Part shown: piece after piece, positions 25,500 through 34,265 of the stretch | Numbering within the stretch: the stretch's first letter is position 1 | Layout of the letters: each line of letters begins with the position of its first letter | Assembly: GCF_033845285.1 (NCBI RefSeq) | Contig: NZ_JAWXCX010000001.1 | Span: 1,503,495-1,567,494 of the forward strand | DNA: 64,000 nt | Source of the DNA: Marinococcus sp. PL1-022 | GTDB lineage: Bacteria; Bacillota; Bacilli; Bacillales; Marinococcaceae | Direction: 5' to 3' | Position numbers and translations under genes: made by a program | The notes under the pieces: generated by a model | What the model saw: the letters and a program-made list of their open reading frames with translations, nothing else | What the model was told of the DNA's origin: nothing | The model's database searches: none

Positions 25500-27812
25500 A
25501 TGAAAAAACAATCCTTACAGGAGTTAATGCAATGGATGAAAACTGACCCGTCCATTGCCCCTAATATAGAATTCTGGCATACCGTCGACGAACGGCCGGC
25601 GAAAACCGCGGCATTCCCGGAACAGCTGCATGAACGGCTGCGTGCCGGCCTTGCCGCCCGCGGCATCGATTCGCTGTACACTCATCAGCATTCAGCGTTT
25701 GAACAGGCGTACGGCCGGAAAGCCAATGTCGTCACCATCACGCCGACCGCCTCCGGGAAAACCCTGTGCTACAATCTTCCGGTGCTGCAAACGATCATGG
25801 ACGAGCCGGAGGCACGCTCCCTGTACCTGTTTCCAACGAAAGCCCTCGCCCAGGACCAGAAGAGCGAGATCAATGAATTTATCGAGGAAATCGGTGCTTC
25901 CATTAACAGCTACACGTACGACGGAGACACGCCGCCAACCATCCGGCAGTCGATCCGGCGTGCCGGCCATATTGTCATGACCAACCCGGATATGCTGCAC
26001 TCGGCCATTCTGCCGCACCATACCAAATGGGTGTCGCTGTTTGAGCATCTGCGCTATATCGTCATTGACGAAATTCATACGTACCGCGGGGTCTTCGGGA
26101 GCCACGTGGCGAACGTGCTCCGCCGGCTGCTGCGCATTGCCCGCTACTACGGGGCCGAGCCGACGTTTATCACGACCTCCGCGACCATCGCCAATCCGCG
26201 TGAACTCGCCGAAACCCTTACCGAACAGCCCTTTGAACTCGTGGACAACAACGGGGCGCCGCAGGGGAAAAAGCATTTTGTGTTTTACAACCCGCCGGTG
26301 ATTAACGAAGCGATGAATATCCGCAAGGGCGTCCTCTCTGAGGTCAACCGGCTCGCCAACACGTTTCTCGAGCAGCACGTCCAGACGATTGTGTTTACGA
26401 AAAGCCGGGTGATGGTGGAGGTGATTTTAAGCCATCTGCAGCATTTGAACAGCAGGCAGACCGGCCAGCAGAGCCTCGTGACCGGCTACCGCGGCGGCTA
26501 CCTGCCAAATCAGCGGCGGGCTATTGAGGAGGGACTCCGCTCCGGCGATATCATGGGCGTGATTTCCACCAACGCGCTCGAGCTTGGCGTCGACATCGGG
26601 CAGCTGCAGGTGTGCATCATGTCCGGCTATCCGGGCTCGATTGCAAGTGCCTGGCAGCAGGCCGGACGCGCGGGACGGCGCCAGTCGGAGTCGCTGATCG
26701 TCATGATCGCAGGCTCCAATCCGATCGACCAGTATATGATCCAGCATTCCGACTACTTTCTGGAGAAAAACCCTGAAACCGCGCGCATTCATCCCGATAA
26801 CCTGATCATTCTCGTGGACCATGTGAAATGCGCTGCCTTTGAACTGCCGTTCCGGGACGACGACACGTTCGGCGGAGTCGACGTGAGCGACGTGCTTGAG
26901 TACCTCTCGGAGGAAAACGTCGTGCACCACCGGGGCTCCAAATGGTACTGGATGAGCGATTCGTTTCCGGCGCACGGCATCAGCCTGCGCTCGGCCTCGC
27001 AGGAGAACGTCGTCATCATCGACCAGACGGTGCCGTCCGCGTCCAAGGTGATCGGGCAGATGGACCGCTTCAGCGCGATGACCCTGCTGCATGACGAAGC
27101 CATCTACATTCACCAGGGCGTGCAGTACCAGGTGGTTTATCTGGACTGGGACGAGAAAAAAGCGTACGTGGAAGAGGTGCGGGTCGACTACTATACCGAT
27201 GCCAACATGGCCGTTGAGCTGAAGGTGCTTGAAGAGGACCAAACGGCCGACTATCCGTCGTATCACGCCGGCTTCGGTGATGTGATGGTGCACGCCAAGG
27301 TGACGATCTTTAAAAAAATCAAGCTGACGACGTTTGAAAACATCGGCTCGGGGACCGTGCACCTGCCGGAGGAGGAGCTGCATACAAATGCCTGCTGGCT
27401 CCATTTTCCCGGGGAGACCGTCCGGGAATTCGGGCGCGATACCCTCGAGCAGGCGATGATGGGACTTGCGAATGTCCTGCGGCACACCGCACCCGTGCGG
27501 GTCATGTGCGACCCGTCCGACATTCACGTGGTGCCGCAGATGAAGGCGACCCATTCGGAGCAGCCGACCATTTTTCTGTACGACCGCTATCCGGGCGGCG
27601 TCGGGCTCTCGTCCACCATTTTCAAGGATCTGCCCGACGTGCTCCGCGACTGCGCGTCGCTGATTGACGCCTGTCCGTGCCACGACGGATGCCCGTCCTG
27701 CATCGGATCGGATATTATGCTGAGCGGCAACACGAAAGCGACCGTGCTCGCATTCATTCACCGGCTTCAGGCCGAACAGGAGGTGAGCTCAACCGGTGAG
27801 CATGAAAAATAA
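25500..27812 (+). CDS. mrfA: DNA repair helicase MrfA (YprA)
   Basis: 770 residues of the superfamily 2 YprA/MrfA helicases (749 in B. subtilis). Motif I is TPTASGKTL, motif II VIDEIHTYRG, and motif VI QQAGRAGRRQS. The C-terminal DUF1998-type region has a cysteine cluster (ACPCHDGCPSCIGS) expected to bind zinc. In B. subtilis MrfA and MrfB form a repair pathway for mitomycin C damage independent of UvrABC. The ATG at 25500 follows TGAGGTG, and a TATAAT at 25470-25475 supports a promoter although its -35 is poor. It overlaps mrfB by 17 nt. Confidence 0.94.
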   Translation: MKKQSLQELMQWMKTDPSIAPNIEFWHTVDERPAKTAAFPEQLHERLRAGLAARGIDSLYTHQHSAFEQAYGRKANVVTITPTASGKTLCYNLPVLQTIMDEPEARSLYLFPTKALAQDQKSEINEFIEEIGASINSYTYDGDTPPTIRQSIRRAGHIVMTNPDMLHSAILPHHTKWVSLFEHLRYIVIDEIHTYRGVFGSHVANVLRRLLRIARYYGAEPTFITTSATIANPRELAETLTEQPFELVDNNGAPQGKKHFVFYNPPVINEAMNIRKGVLSEVNRLANTFLEQHVQTIVFTKSRVMVEVILSHLQHLNSRQTGQQSLVTGYRGGYLPNQRRAIEEGLRSGDIMGVISTNALELGVDIGQLQVCIMSGYPGSIASAWQQAGRAGRRQSESLIVMIAGSNPIDQYMIQHSDYFLEKNPETARIHPDNLIILVDHVKCAAFELPFRDDDTFGGVDVSDVLEYLSEENVVHHRGSKWYWMSDSFPAHGISLRSASQENVVIIDQTVPSASKVIGQMDRFSAMTLLHDEAIYIHQGVQYQVVYLDWDEKKAYVEEVRVDYYTDANMAVELKVLEEDQTADYPSYHAGFGDVMVHAKVTIFKKIKLTTFENIGSGTVHLPEEELHTNACWLHFPGETVREFGRDTLEQAMMGLANVLRHTAPVRVMCDPSDIHVVPQMKATHSEQPTIFLYDRYPGGVGLSSTIFKDLPDVLRDCASLIDACPCHDGCPSCIGSDIMLSGNTKATVLAFIHRLQAEQEVSSTGEHEK

Positions 27813-29046
27813 ACTCAAGCGAATGAAAACGCATCTGCAGGAAGAGATCCCGGCCGCTCCCGCTCCGCCCGAAGAAAACAGGGAGGAGGCAGGCATTCGG
27901 CACCTGGAGGAATGGGAAGCCTTCGGCGCAGTGCCGAAGCACTACGACGGGGAAACGATTTTAAAACGGACCGTTACGTATCCGCTGGACTACATCCACG
28001 GGAGCGCCTCCTTTGGCGAGTTGTTTACGGTGTTTGACCGCTGGCAGCAGGAGCCCGCGTTTCATCCGCTGCATCCGGAGGGCCGGCGCCCGGAGGACCT
28101 GCTGTTTTTTGATACGGAAACGACCGGGCTGAAGGGGGGGACCGGCACCACCATCTTTCTGCTTGGCGGCGCCCGGGTGTACACCGACCGCGTCGAGGTG
28201 TCGCAGTACTTTCTCCCCGGGCCGGAGCATGAAGTGGCGCTGTATCATTATTTTCTGACCGAATGCTATTCTGCGGAAAACCTGGTCACCTATAACGGAA
28301 AATCGTTTGACTGGCCGCAGGTGCAGACCCGGCATACGCTCGTGCGCAACCAGGTGCCGAAGCTTCCGGCCTTTGGCCACTTTGATCTTTTGCACGCGAG
28401 CCGCCGCCTGTTTGCCGAGCGGCTGGAATCGTGCCGGCTGAGTGTGGTGGAGCGGGATATTCTTGGATTTGTCCGTCACGACGACACGCCGGGATACCTC
28501 GCGCCGATGCTGTACTTTGACTACGTGAACGAGGGCCTTCCCGAGTTTGTAACCGGGATCCTCGAGCATAACGAGCAGGATATTTTGTCGCTGATCACGC
28601 TTTACATTGATATTTCCAAACGAATTCTTGCCGACGGGACGGGCGAAAAGCAGTCGCTTGCCGTCGCCAAATGGTTTGACCAGCAGAAGGAGTGGACCAA
28701 AAGCGCCCAGCACTATACGGCCATGGTCGAAAACGGGGACGAGGACGGCGAAACAATGCACCGCTACGGTCTCAATTTAAAAAAACAGCACCGGTACGAC
28801 GAAGCCATTCCCTGGTTTGAGAAGGTCTGGGAGCGCAACGAGGATTCGCGGTATACGCTCGAGGCCGGGGTAGAGCTTGCCAAATGGGAGGAGCACCGGG
28901 CGAAAAACCCCGAACGGGCGCTTCTGTACGCTGCAGGGGTCCAGAGCAAGGCGGAGCGGGCTGGACTCACGCTTCCGGCCGGACAGCAGGCCGACCTGCA
29001 TAAACGGCTCGGGCGGCTGATGAATAAACGGGGGCGGACGTCTTGA
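27796..29046 (+). CDS. mrfB: DNA repair exonuclease MrfB (YprB)
   Basis: 416 residues. An RNase H-like DEDD exonuclease domain (about 95-285) has Asp106 and Glu108 in FFDTETTG, then VTYNGKSFDWPQ and HNEQDILSL supplying the remaining acidic residues. A C-terminal TPR-like helical region (RYGLNLKKQHRYDEAIPWFEKVW) follows. MrfB is the nuclease partner of MrfA in mitomycin lesion repair. The GTG at 27796 is chosen because AGGAGGTGA lies ~9 nt upstream; an ATG at 27802 is the alternative. The stop overlaps the TTG start of ypsA. Confidence 0.93.
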   Translation: MSMKNKLKRMKTHLQEEIPAAPAPPEENREEAGIRHLEEWEAFGAVPKHYDGETILKRTVTYPLDYIHGSASFGELFTVFDRWQQEPAFHPLHPEGRRPEDLLFFDTETTGLKGGTGTTIFLLGGARVYTDRVEVSQYFLPGPEHEVALYHYFLTECYSAENLVTYNGKSFDWPQVQTRHTLVRNQVPKLPAFGHFDLLHASRRLFAERLESCRLSVVERDILGFVRHDDTPGYLAPMLYFDYVNEGLPEFVTGILEHNEQDILSLITLYIDISKRILADGTGEKQSLAVAKWFDQQKEWTKSAQHYTAMVENGDEDGETMHRYGLNLKKQHRYDEAIPWFEKVWERNEDSRYTLEAGVELAKWEEHRAKNPERALLYAAGVQSKAERAGLTLPAGQQADLHKRLGRLMNKRGRTS

Positions 29047-29600
29047 GGCGCCTGGCCGCGACCGGCTACAAGCCGGCTGAGCTCGGCATCTTCAAAGACG
29101 ACGCCCCCGAGATTGCCTACATCCGGAAAACGCTCGAAAAGCGGCTGCGGGCCCTGATTGAAGAGGGCAGCGAATGGCTGATTATTTCCGGACAGCCCGG
29201 TGTCGAATGGTGGGCCGCCGAAGCCTGGAACGGCCTGCGGGAGGAATACGACCATATTCAGCTCGCTGTGCTCGAGCCGTTTCTTGAGCAGGACTCCATC
29301 TGGCCGGAGCACGTCCGCACCGCCTATGCCCAGCTGAAGCAGAGCGCCGACTACGTGGATGCGATTTCCAAGCGCCCGTATGTGAATCCGTCGCAGCTGA
29401 AGGCCAAAAACGACTTTATTATTTCCCATACAGACGCCCTTTTGATTCTGTATGACGAGGAGCAGGAGGGCGTGCCGAAGTATATGCTTGCCTCTGCCGA
29501 GCGCCGCCAGCAGAGCGGCCATTATCCGGTCTTTACGATTGTGCCGGAGGACCTCGAGGAAACCGTGCGCGAGGAAGCCGAACGGGAATGGGATGGATAG
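29043..29600 (+). CDS. ypsA: YpsA (DUF1273, SLOG superfamily)
   Basis: 185 residues beginning (TTG start) LRRLAATGYKPAELGIF, with the glycine-rich nucleotide-binding-like turn IISGQPGVEWWAAEAW typical of SLOG-fold proteins. In B. subtilis and Staphylococcus aureus YpsA affects cell division when over-produced, and its gene is a conserved neighbour of gpsB, as here. The TTG at 29043 overlaps the mrfB stop (TTGA), so the three genes mrfA-mrfB-ypsA are translationally coupled. Confidence 0.9.
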   Translation: MRRLAATGYKPAELGIFKDDAPEIAYIRKTLEKRLRALIEEGSEWLIISGQPGVEWWAAEAWNGLREEYDHIQLAVLEPFLEQDSIWPEHVRTAYAQLKQSADYVDAISKRPYVNPSQLKAKNDFIISHTDALLILYDEEQEGVPKYMLASAERRQQSGHYPVFTIVPEDLEETVREEAEREWDG

Positions 29601-29731
29601 GGTCAGGAAGGAAATTGACTTTTCTTATGTATTCTGAAAGAATATAAGCAGATAAATGCGTGGTCGTCCGCCCGGCAGGCGCCGTCGGCCGCGAATGTAT
29701 CATACAAATAAAGCAGAGGTGGTCCTTGCTG

Positions 29732-30118
29732 ATGGAACAGACACAGTTATCTGCCAAAGACATTTTAGACAAAGATTTCAAAAACAGTGTCAAAGGCTAC
29801 AACAAAGACGAAGTCGACCAATTTTTAGACGTTATTATTCAGGACTATGAACGGTTCGAACAAAAGGTGCGCGAGCTCGAAGACCAGCTGAACCGTTCGC
29901 CGGAACAACGGACAGCCGCATCGCCGGAGGGCGATTCCCGCTACCAGCGTACCGTGACGTCGTCAATTTCCACCCGGTCCGAAAGCGGCGCCGGCAGTAC
30001 GGACACCGCTTCGAACACCACCGCAGCCGAACCGGCCGCCGGGACAACCAATTACGATATTTTAAAACGGCTCTCGAACCTTGAAAAAGAAGTATTCGGC
30101 AAAAAACTATACGATTAA
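29732..30118 (+). CDS. gpsB: Cell division/wall synthesis regulator GpsB
   Basis: 128 residues with a DivIVA-like N-terminal coiled coil (LSAKDILDKDFKNSVKGYN, then KDEVDQFLDVIIQDYERFE) and a short conserved C-terminal helix (YDILKRLSNLEKEVFGKKL). They are joined by a low-complexity Ser/Thr/Ala/Gly linker of about 55 residues, which makes the protein longer than B. subtilis GpsB (98). GpsB shuttles penicillin-binding proteins between side wall and septum. The ATG at 29732 follows GAGGTGG by 9 nt; a TTG at 29726 is too close to it. Confidence 0.95.
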   Translation: MEQTQLSAKDILDKDFKNSVKGYNKDEVDQFLDVIIQDYERFEQKVRELEDQLNRSPEQRTAASPEGDSRYQRTVTSSISTRSESGAGSTDTASNTTAAEPAAGTTNYDILKRLSNLEKEVFGKKLYD

Positions 30119-30136
30119 AGGCGGGGACGCTTGAAT

Positions 30137-30544
30137 ATGCGGACGATTCATATTGACGGAGCAAGCGCCGGTCAGCCCGGGCCTTCCGGCATCGGCATAT
30201 TCGTCAAGCACGATGACGGCAGCGTGGAGGAATTTTCCCGCCCGCTCGGGTGCCTGACCAACAACGAAGCGGAATTTGAAGCGTGCGTGCATGCGTATGA
30301 GCTCTGCCGCGAGCGTGGCTGGCATTCGGCCTCGATCCGGACCGATTCGCAGCTTGTGAATGCATCGGTGGAAAAGCGGTTTGTCAAGCGAAAGCTGTAT
30401 CAGCCGTATTTAGCCAGAATCCTGCGCGCTGAGGAGGAGCTGCCCCTTTGTTTTCTCAAATGGGTCCCCTCCCGCGATAACCGGGCGGCGGACCGGCTGG
30501 CCAGACAGGCCGTGCTCGCTTCGGGCAGGGAAAATCCGTGCTGA
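30137..30544 (+). CDS. RNase H-like protein
   Basis: 135 residues of the bacterial RNase HI-like (reverse-transcriptase-associated) type: HIDGAS, TNNEAEFEA, IRTDSQLV and NRAADRLAR supply the four acidic positions Asp7, Glu44, Asp70 and Asp119, so hydrolysis of RNA in RNA-DNA hybrids is possible. Related B. subtilis proteins (YpdQ, YpeP) have doubtful activity. The ATG at 30137 is preferred over a TTG at 30131 because GGCGGGG lies about 10 nt upstream. It sits directly before rnpB. Confidence 0.82.
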   Translation: MRTIHIDGASAGQPGPSGIGIFVKHDDGSVEEFSRPLGCLTNNEAEFEACVHAYELCRERGWHSASIRTDSQLVNASVEKRFVKRKLYQPYLARILRAEEELPLCFLKWVPSRDNRAADRLARQAVLASGRENPC

Positions 30545-30560
30545 CCCGCAGTTTCTTTTC

Positions 30561-30589
30561 TTGCTTCTTCCGCCCGGAACCGATATAAT
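30561..30589 (+). promoter_or_regulatory. Promoter of rnpB
   Basis: TTGCTT (30561-30566), a 17-bp spacer and TATAAT (30584-30589), ending about 13 bp before the RNase P RNA. Confidence 0.8.
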
Positions 30590-30601
30590 AGCACCTGGCC
30601 A

Positions 30602-31017
30602 TAAAGAGCCGGGATTCGTTCAGGTAATCGCTGTATGTACCCATACAGAGGAAAGTCCATGCTCGCACAGCCTGAGACGGCTGTAGTGTTCGTGTCTGAC
30701 GAAACCATAAGTCAGAGCAGCTTCGTTTTGGAGCTGACGGCGGGGAAACAGCCTGTGTCCATCCGGATATGGCTGGAGTCCCCCTGAACAGTGCCACAGT
30801 GACGTAGTCCGGCTGGAAACGGCCGGAGTGGAACGCGGTAAACCCCTCGAGCGAGAAACCCAAAATTAGGTAGGGGCGCCTTTCGGAAGGAATACAACGG
30901 AACGAAAGGGCAGAATTTTTTCTGCAGATAGATGATTACCACCCGAGTGCAAGGTGAACAGCCGCTGGCAGCACAAGGGAACAGAACATGGCTTACACGA
31001 ACGGTCCCGGCTTCTTG
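30602..31017 (+). ncRNA. rnpB: RNase P RNA, Bacillus (type B)
   Basis: The catalytic RNA that trims tRNA 5' ends. Nearly invariant blocks are visible in the right order: CAGAGGAAAGTCCATGCTCG near 30645, CAGTGCCACAGTGACG near 30790, GGAACGCGGTAAACCCCTCG near 30830, and ACAGAACATGGCTTAC near 30980. The ends were set from the P1 pairing (GAGCCGGGA at 30606-30614 with TCCCGGCTT at 31005-31013), so they may be off by a few bases. The place between gpsB and ypsC is the same as in B. subtilis. It has a promoter and a terminator. Confidence 0.97.
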
Positions 31018-31021
31018 AAGC

Positions 31022-31052
31022 AAAACCCCTGGAGTAATTCAGGGGTTTTTTT
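31022..31052 (+). terminator. Terminator of rnpB
   Basis: AAAACCCCTG (31022-31031) pairs perfectly with CAGGGGTTTT (31040-31049), with further T after it. Confidence 0.92.
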
Positions 31053-31091
31053 AGTAGATATGAACGGACATTGACGTCCAAGGAGGAACCT

Positions 31092-32237
31092 ATGACCCAA
31101 CCAACATACACCTTAATCGCCACGGCGACGATGGGCCTCGAGGCTCTGGTCGCCAAAGAAATCAAAGCACTCGGCTACCGCCACCTGCGCACCGAAAACG
31201 GCCGCGTGGAATTCGAAGCGCCCGCCGAGGGCATTGCCCGGGCCAACCTGTGGCTGCGGACCGCCGGCCGGGTTAAAATCAAAATCGGCACGTTTACCGC
31301 AGAAACGTTTGATGAGCTGTTCGAACAGACAAAGGCCCTCCCATGGGAGAAGTTTCTGCCCGAAAATGCCGAATTCCCCGTCAGCGGCCGCTCGGTCAAA
31401 TCCACCCTGTTCAGCGTGTCGGACTGCCAGGCGATCGTCAAAAAAGCGATCGTGGAACGGCTGAAGCAGTCCTACCAGAGCGAATGGTTTCCGGAAAACG
31501 GGCCGCTCTATAAGCTCGACGTGGCGCTGCATAAGGATGAAGCCGTCCTGTCCCTCGACACCTCCGGCCCCGGCCTGAACCAGCGCGGCTACCGGGAAAC
31601 GCATGCCCGGGCACCGCTCAAGGAAACGCTGGCGGCGTCCCTGATTATGCTTGCCAACTGGCACCCGGACCGCCCGCTCGTGGATTTATTCTGCGGCTCG
31701 GGAACGATTCCCATTGAAGCCGCTATGATTGGCCAGAACATGGCCCCCGGCGTGAACCGCTCGTTTGTGAGCGAAACGTGGCCGTGGGCCGAAGCGATGC
31801 AGTGGGAAACAGCCCGCCAGGAAGCCGAAGACCTTCTCCGCGACGATCAGCCGCTCATGATTACCGGCACCGACCTGGATCCGAAGGCCATCGAAGTGGC
31901 AGAGGAAAATGCCAAGGAAGCCGGCATGTACGGCCTGATCACGTTCAAGCAGATGGCCGCCCGCGACTTTAAGCCAAAGGGCGAGTACGGCGCGGTGATC
32001 AGCAACCCGCCGTACGGGGAACGAATCGGGGATCTTGCCGAGGTGGAGGAAGTGTATCGGGCCCTCGGCCGTATCGCCCGGGACACACCAACCTGGTCCT
32101 ACTACGTGCTGACGTCGCATGAACGGTTTGAATCGCTGTTCGGCCGGGAGGCGACCAAACGGCGCAAGCTTTACAACGGCAACATCAAAACGGATTATTA
32201 CCAGTACTGGGGGCCGCGGCCGCCCCGTTCGTCCTAA
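31092..32237 (+). CDS. ypsC: THUMP-domain 23S rRNA guanine methyltransferase YpsC
   Basis: 381 residues: an N-terminal ferredoxin-like/THUMP RNA-binding part (about 1-165) and a Rossmann methyltransferase with SAM motif VDLFCGSGTIPIEAA and catalytic NPPYGERIGD. The family is the RlmL N-terminal half, which methylates guanines of 23S rRNA; the exact position modified here cannot be read from sequence. AGGAGG lies 8 nt before the ATG at 31092. The stop codon overlaps the stop of the convergent yneR gene by 4 nt. Confidence 0.92.
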   Translation: MTQPTYTLIATATMGLEALVAKEIKALGYRHLRTENGRVEFEAPAEGIARANLWLRTAGRVKIKIGTFTAETFDELFEQTKALPWEKFLPENAEFPVSGRSVKSTLFSVSDCQAIVKKAIVERLKQSYQSEWFPENGPLYKLDVALHKDEAVLSLDTSGPGLNQRGYRETHARAPLKETLAASLIMLANWHPDRPLVDLFCGSGTIPIEAAMIGQNMAPGVNRSFVSETWPWAEAMQWETARQEAEDLLRDDQPLMITGTDLDPKAIEVAEENAKEAGMYGLITFKQMAARDFKPKGEYGAVISNPPYGERIGDLAEVEEVYRALGRIARDTPTWSYYVLTSHERFESLFGREATKRRKLYNGNIKTDYYQYWGPRPPRSS

Positions 32238-32539
32238 TTGTTCGGATGATCGGTATCCCCGAGCCGGGGATTGTCAAAATGCAGGTAGTCGATGGCCGGG
32301 TGATAGCTGATCGTCATGCCGTCAAGGTACCACTGGTCCTGCGGCTCCACAAAAAAACGCACGCCGCCCGCTTCGGTCTGGTAGCTGGGGCCGGACGGAT
32401 CCCCGGGCTCCACCCCTATGGAAAAACCGCCGGAACCCACGCCGCCGATGCGGACAAACAGGCGCACGAACGCCCCGTCACCGAGGTCCATTTCCTGCTT
32501 GTAGTGGCGGCCTGCTTCTTCAGTAATCGTCATTTGCAT
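32234..32539 (-). CDS. yneR: HesB-like protein YneR
   Basis: 101 residues: MQMTITEEAGRHYKQEM, FVRLFVRIGGVGSGGFSIGV and the closing ISYHPAIDYLHFDNPRL match the YneR branch of HesB-fold proteins. No cysteine is present, so it does not bind an Fe-S cluster in the IscA manner. The start at 32539 follows GGGAGCG; an ATG two codons later is the alternative. It is divergent from ypwA. In B. subtilis yneR lies with yneP and yneQ; here it is separated from them by 18 kb. Confidence 0.8.
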   Translation of the reverse strand: MQMTITEEAGRHYKQEMDLGDGAFVRLFVRIGGVGSGGFSIGVEPGDPSGPSYQTEAGGVRFFVEPQDQWYLDGMTISYHPAIDYLHFDNPRLGDTDHPNN

Positions 32540-32625
32540 ACGTATCTTTCGCTCCCTTCCACTCTTTGTTATATCATGAAGGAGAGAGTCACACCAAACA
32601 GAGTTCATACCAAGGAGGAATCGCC

Positions 32626-34140
32626 ATGCCGGATTATGCACAGATTGAACAGGATTTTTTGACCGAGCAGCGAAGTCTGAATGCCTACGACCAGGCTCTC
32701 AGCCTGCTCGGATGGGACGCCCGGACTGGAGCGCCCAAAAAAGGGGTCGAGGAGCGCTCGGAAGTAGTGGGGGCACTTGCCACCGAGCTGTTTGCCCGGA
32801 AAACCTCCGGACGCCTGAAGGAAATGAGCCAGTATCTGCTCGAGCCGGAAGCGGCGTCGCAGATCTCTGCAGTCGCACGCAGAGCCGCGGAGGAAACCCT
32901 CACCGAGGTGGAACGGATGGAGCGCCTGCCCCAGGACGAGTATCAGGCGTTTACGACGCTTACTTCCAAAACCGAATCGTACTGGGAGGAGGCGAAAGCG
33001 TCCGGGGACTTCGAAGGGTTCCGCCCGTATCTCGAAGAAATCGTGGCCTACCAGCGCCGGTTCACCGAGTACCTCGGATACAACGGGCATCCGTACGACG
33101 CGCTGCTGCATGACTTTGAGCCCGGCATGACCGTTTCCACCCTCGATGCCACCTTTTCCCGGCTCCGTGACGGCCTCCTGCCGCTTGTGGAGCAGGTGAA
33201 GGGAGCCCCGGTACGGCCGGACACGTCATTTTTGCACGCCCATGTTCCGAAGGACCGGCAGCGTGCCTTCAGTGAGCACGTGCTCCGGCAGATGACGTAC
33301 GATTTTGAGGCCGGACGGCTCGATGAAACCGTGCACCCGTTTGCGGTCGGCCTGAACCGAAACGACGTGCGGGTCACCACCAAATACGACGAATCCGACT
33401 TCCGCACCGCGGTGTTCGGCACCATCCATGAAGGCGGCCATGCGCTGTACGAGCAGAACCTCGGCGCGCACCTGGCCGGGACGATTCTCGCAGACGGGGC
33501 CTCCATGGGTATCCACGAATCGCAGTCGCTGTTCTGGGAAAATTTCGTGGCGCGGACCCGTTCGTTCTGGGAAAACAACTTTGGCAGGCTCCAGGAGCTG
33601 AGCGGCCGCTTCCAGCACGTGGCCCTTGACGATTTTTACTTTGCCGTCAACAGCGTCGAACCGTCCCTCATCCGAATTGAAGCCGATGAAATGACCTATT
33701 CGCTGCACATTATTCTCCGCTACGAGCTGGAAAAAGCCCTGATCGAAGGCAGCCTGCAGGTGAAGGATCTGCCGGAGGCGTGGAACGAAAAAATGAAGCA
33801 GTATCTCGGCGTCGTGCCGTCCAATCATGCGGAAGGCGTGCTGCAGGACGTGCACTGGGCGGGCGGTGCTTTTGGCTACTTTCCGTCCTACGCGCTCGGC
33901 TATATCTACGCGGCCCAGCTCCAGCAGGCAATGATGCGTGATCTCCCGGCGTTCGATGATCTGATCGCAAGCGGCGATCTTGCGCCGGTCCGGCACTGGC
34001 TGACCAATCACGTGCACCAGCACGGCCGGATGAAACGGCCGGCCGACATCATGGCAGACGCCACCGGGGAAGGGACCAACCCGGAGCCGCTGCTTGCCCA
34101 CCTGTCGCATAAATACCAGAGCCTGTACCGCTGGTCCTGA
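32626..34140 (+). CDS. ypwA: Metallocarboxypeptidase Taq family (M32), YpwA
   Basis: 504 residues of the M32 family (501 in B. subtilis YpwA). The zinc motif HEGGH is at residues 268-272 (TIHEGGHALYEQ), with a third ligand expected in GIHESQSLFWEN. The enzyme removes C-terminal residues from peptides in the cytoplasm, except those before proline. AAGGAGG precedes the ATG at 32626. A GC hairpin without T-tract (CCTGCTGCC... at 34142-34162) follows. Confidence 0.95.
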   Translation: MPDYAQIEQDFLTEQRSLNAYDQALSLLGWDARTGAPKKGVEERSEVVGALATELFARKTSGRLKEMSQYLLEPEAASQISAVARRAAEETLTEVERMERLPQDEYQAFTTLTSKTESYWEEAKASGDFEGFRPYLEEIVAYQRRFTEYLGYNGHPYDALLHDFEPGMTVSTLDATFSRLRDGLLPLVEQVKGAPVRPDTSFLHAHVPKDRQRAFSEHVLRQMTYDFEAGRLDETVHPFAVGLNRNDVRVTTKYDESDFRTAVFGTIHEGGHALYEQNLGAHLAGTILADGASMGIHESQSLFWENFVARTRSFWENNFGRLQELSGRFQHVALDDFYFAVNSVEPSLIRIEADEMTYSLHIILRYELEKALIEGSLQVKDLPEAWNEKMKQYLGVVPSNHAEGVLQDVHWAGGAFGYFPSYALGYIYAAQLQQAMMRDLPAFDDLIASGDLAPVRHWLTNHVHQHGRMKRPADIMADATGEGTNPEPLLAHLSHKYQSLYRWS

Positions 34141-34195
34141 TCCTGCTGCCCTGTGCAGCAGGGGTTCCGCCCCGGGACGTTTGAAGGATGCGCTT

Positions 34196-34223
34196 TTGTG
34201 AAATAAAGTAGAGACTCTAATAA
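34196..34223 (+). promoter_or_regulatory. Possible promoter of the osmoprotectant-type ABC operon
   Basis: TTGTGA (34196-34201), a 16-bp spacer and TAATAA (34218-34223). Moderate fit only; a SigB-type GTTT...GGGTAT pair was not found. Confidence 0.35.
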
Positions 34224-34265
34224 TTTAGATGTCCCTTGCACCAGAACCATAAGAGGGGGATTGGC

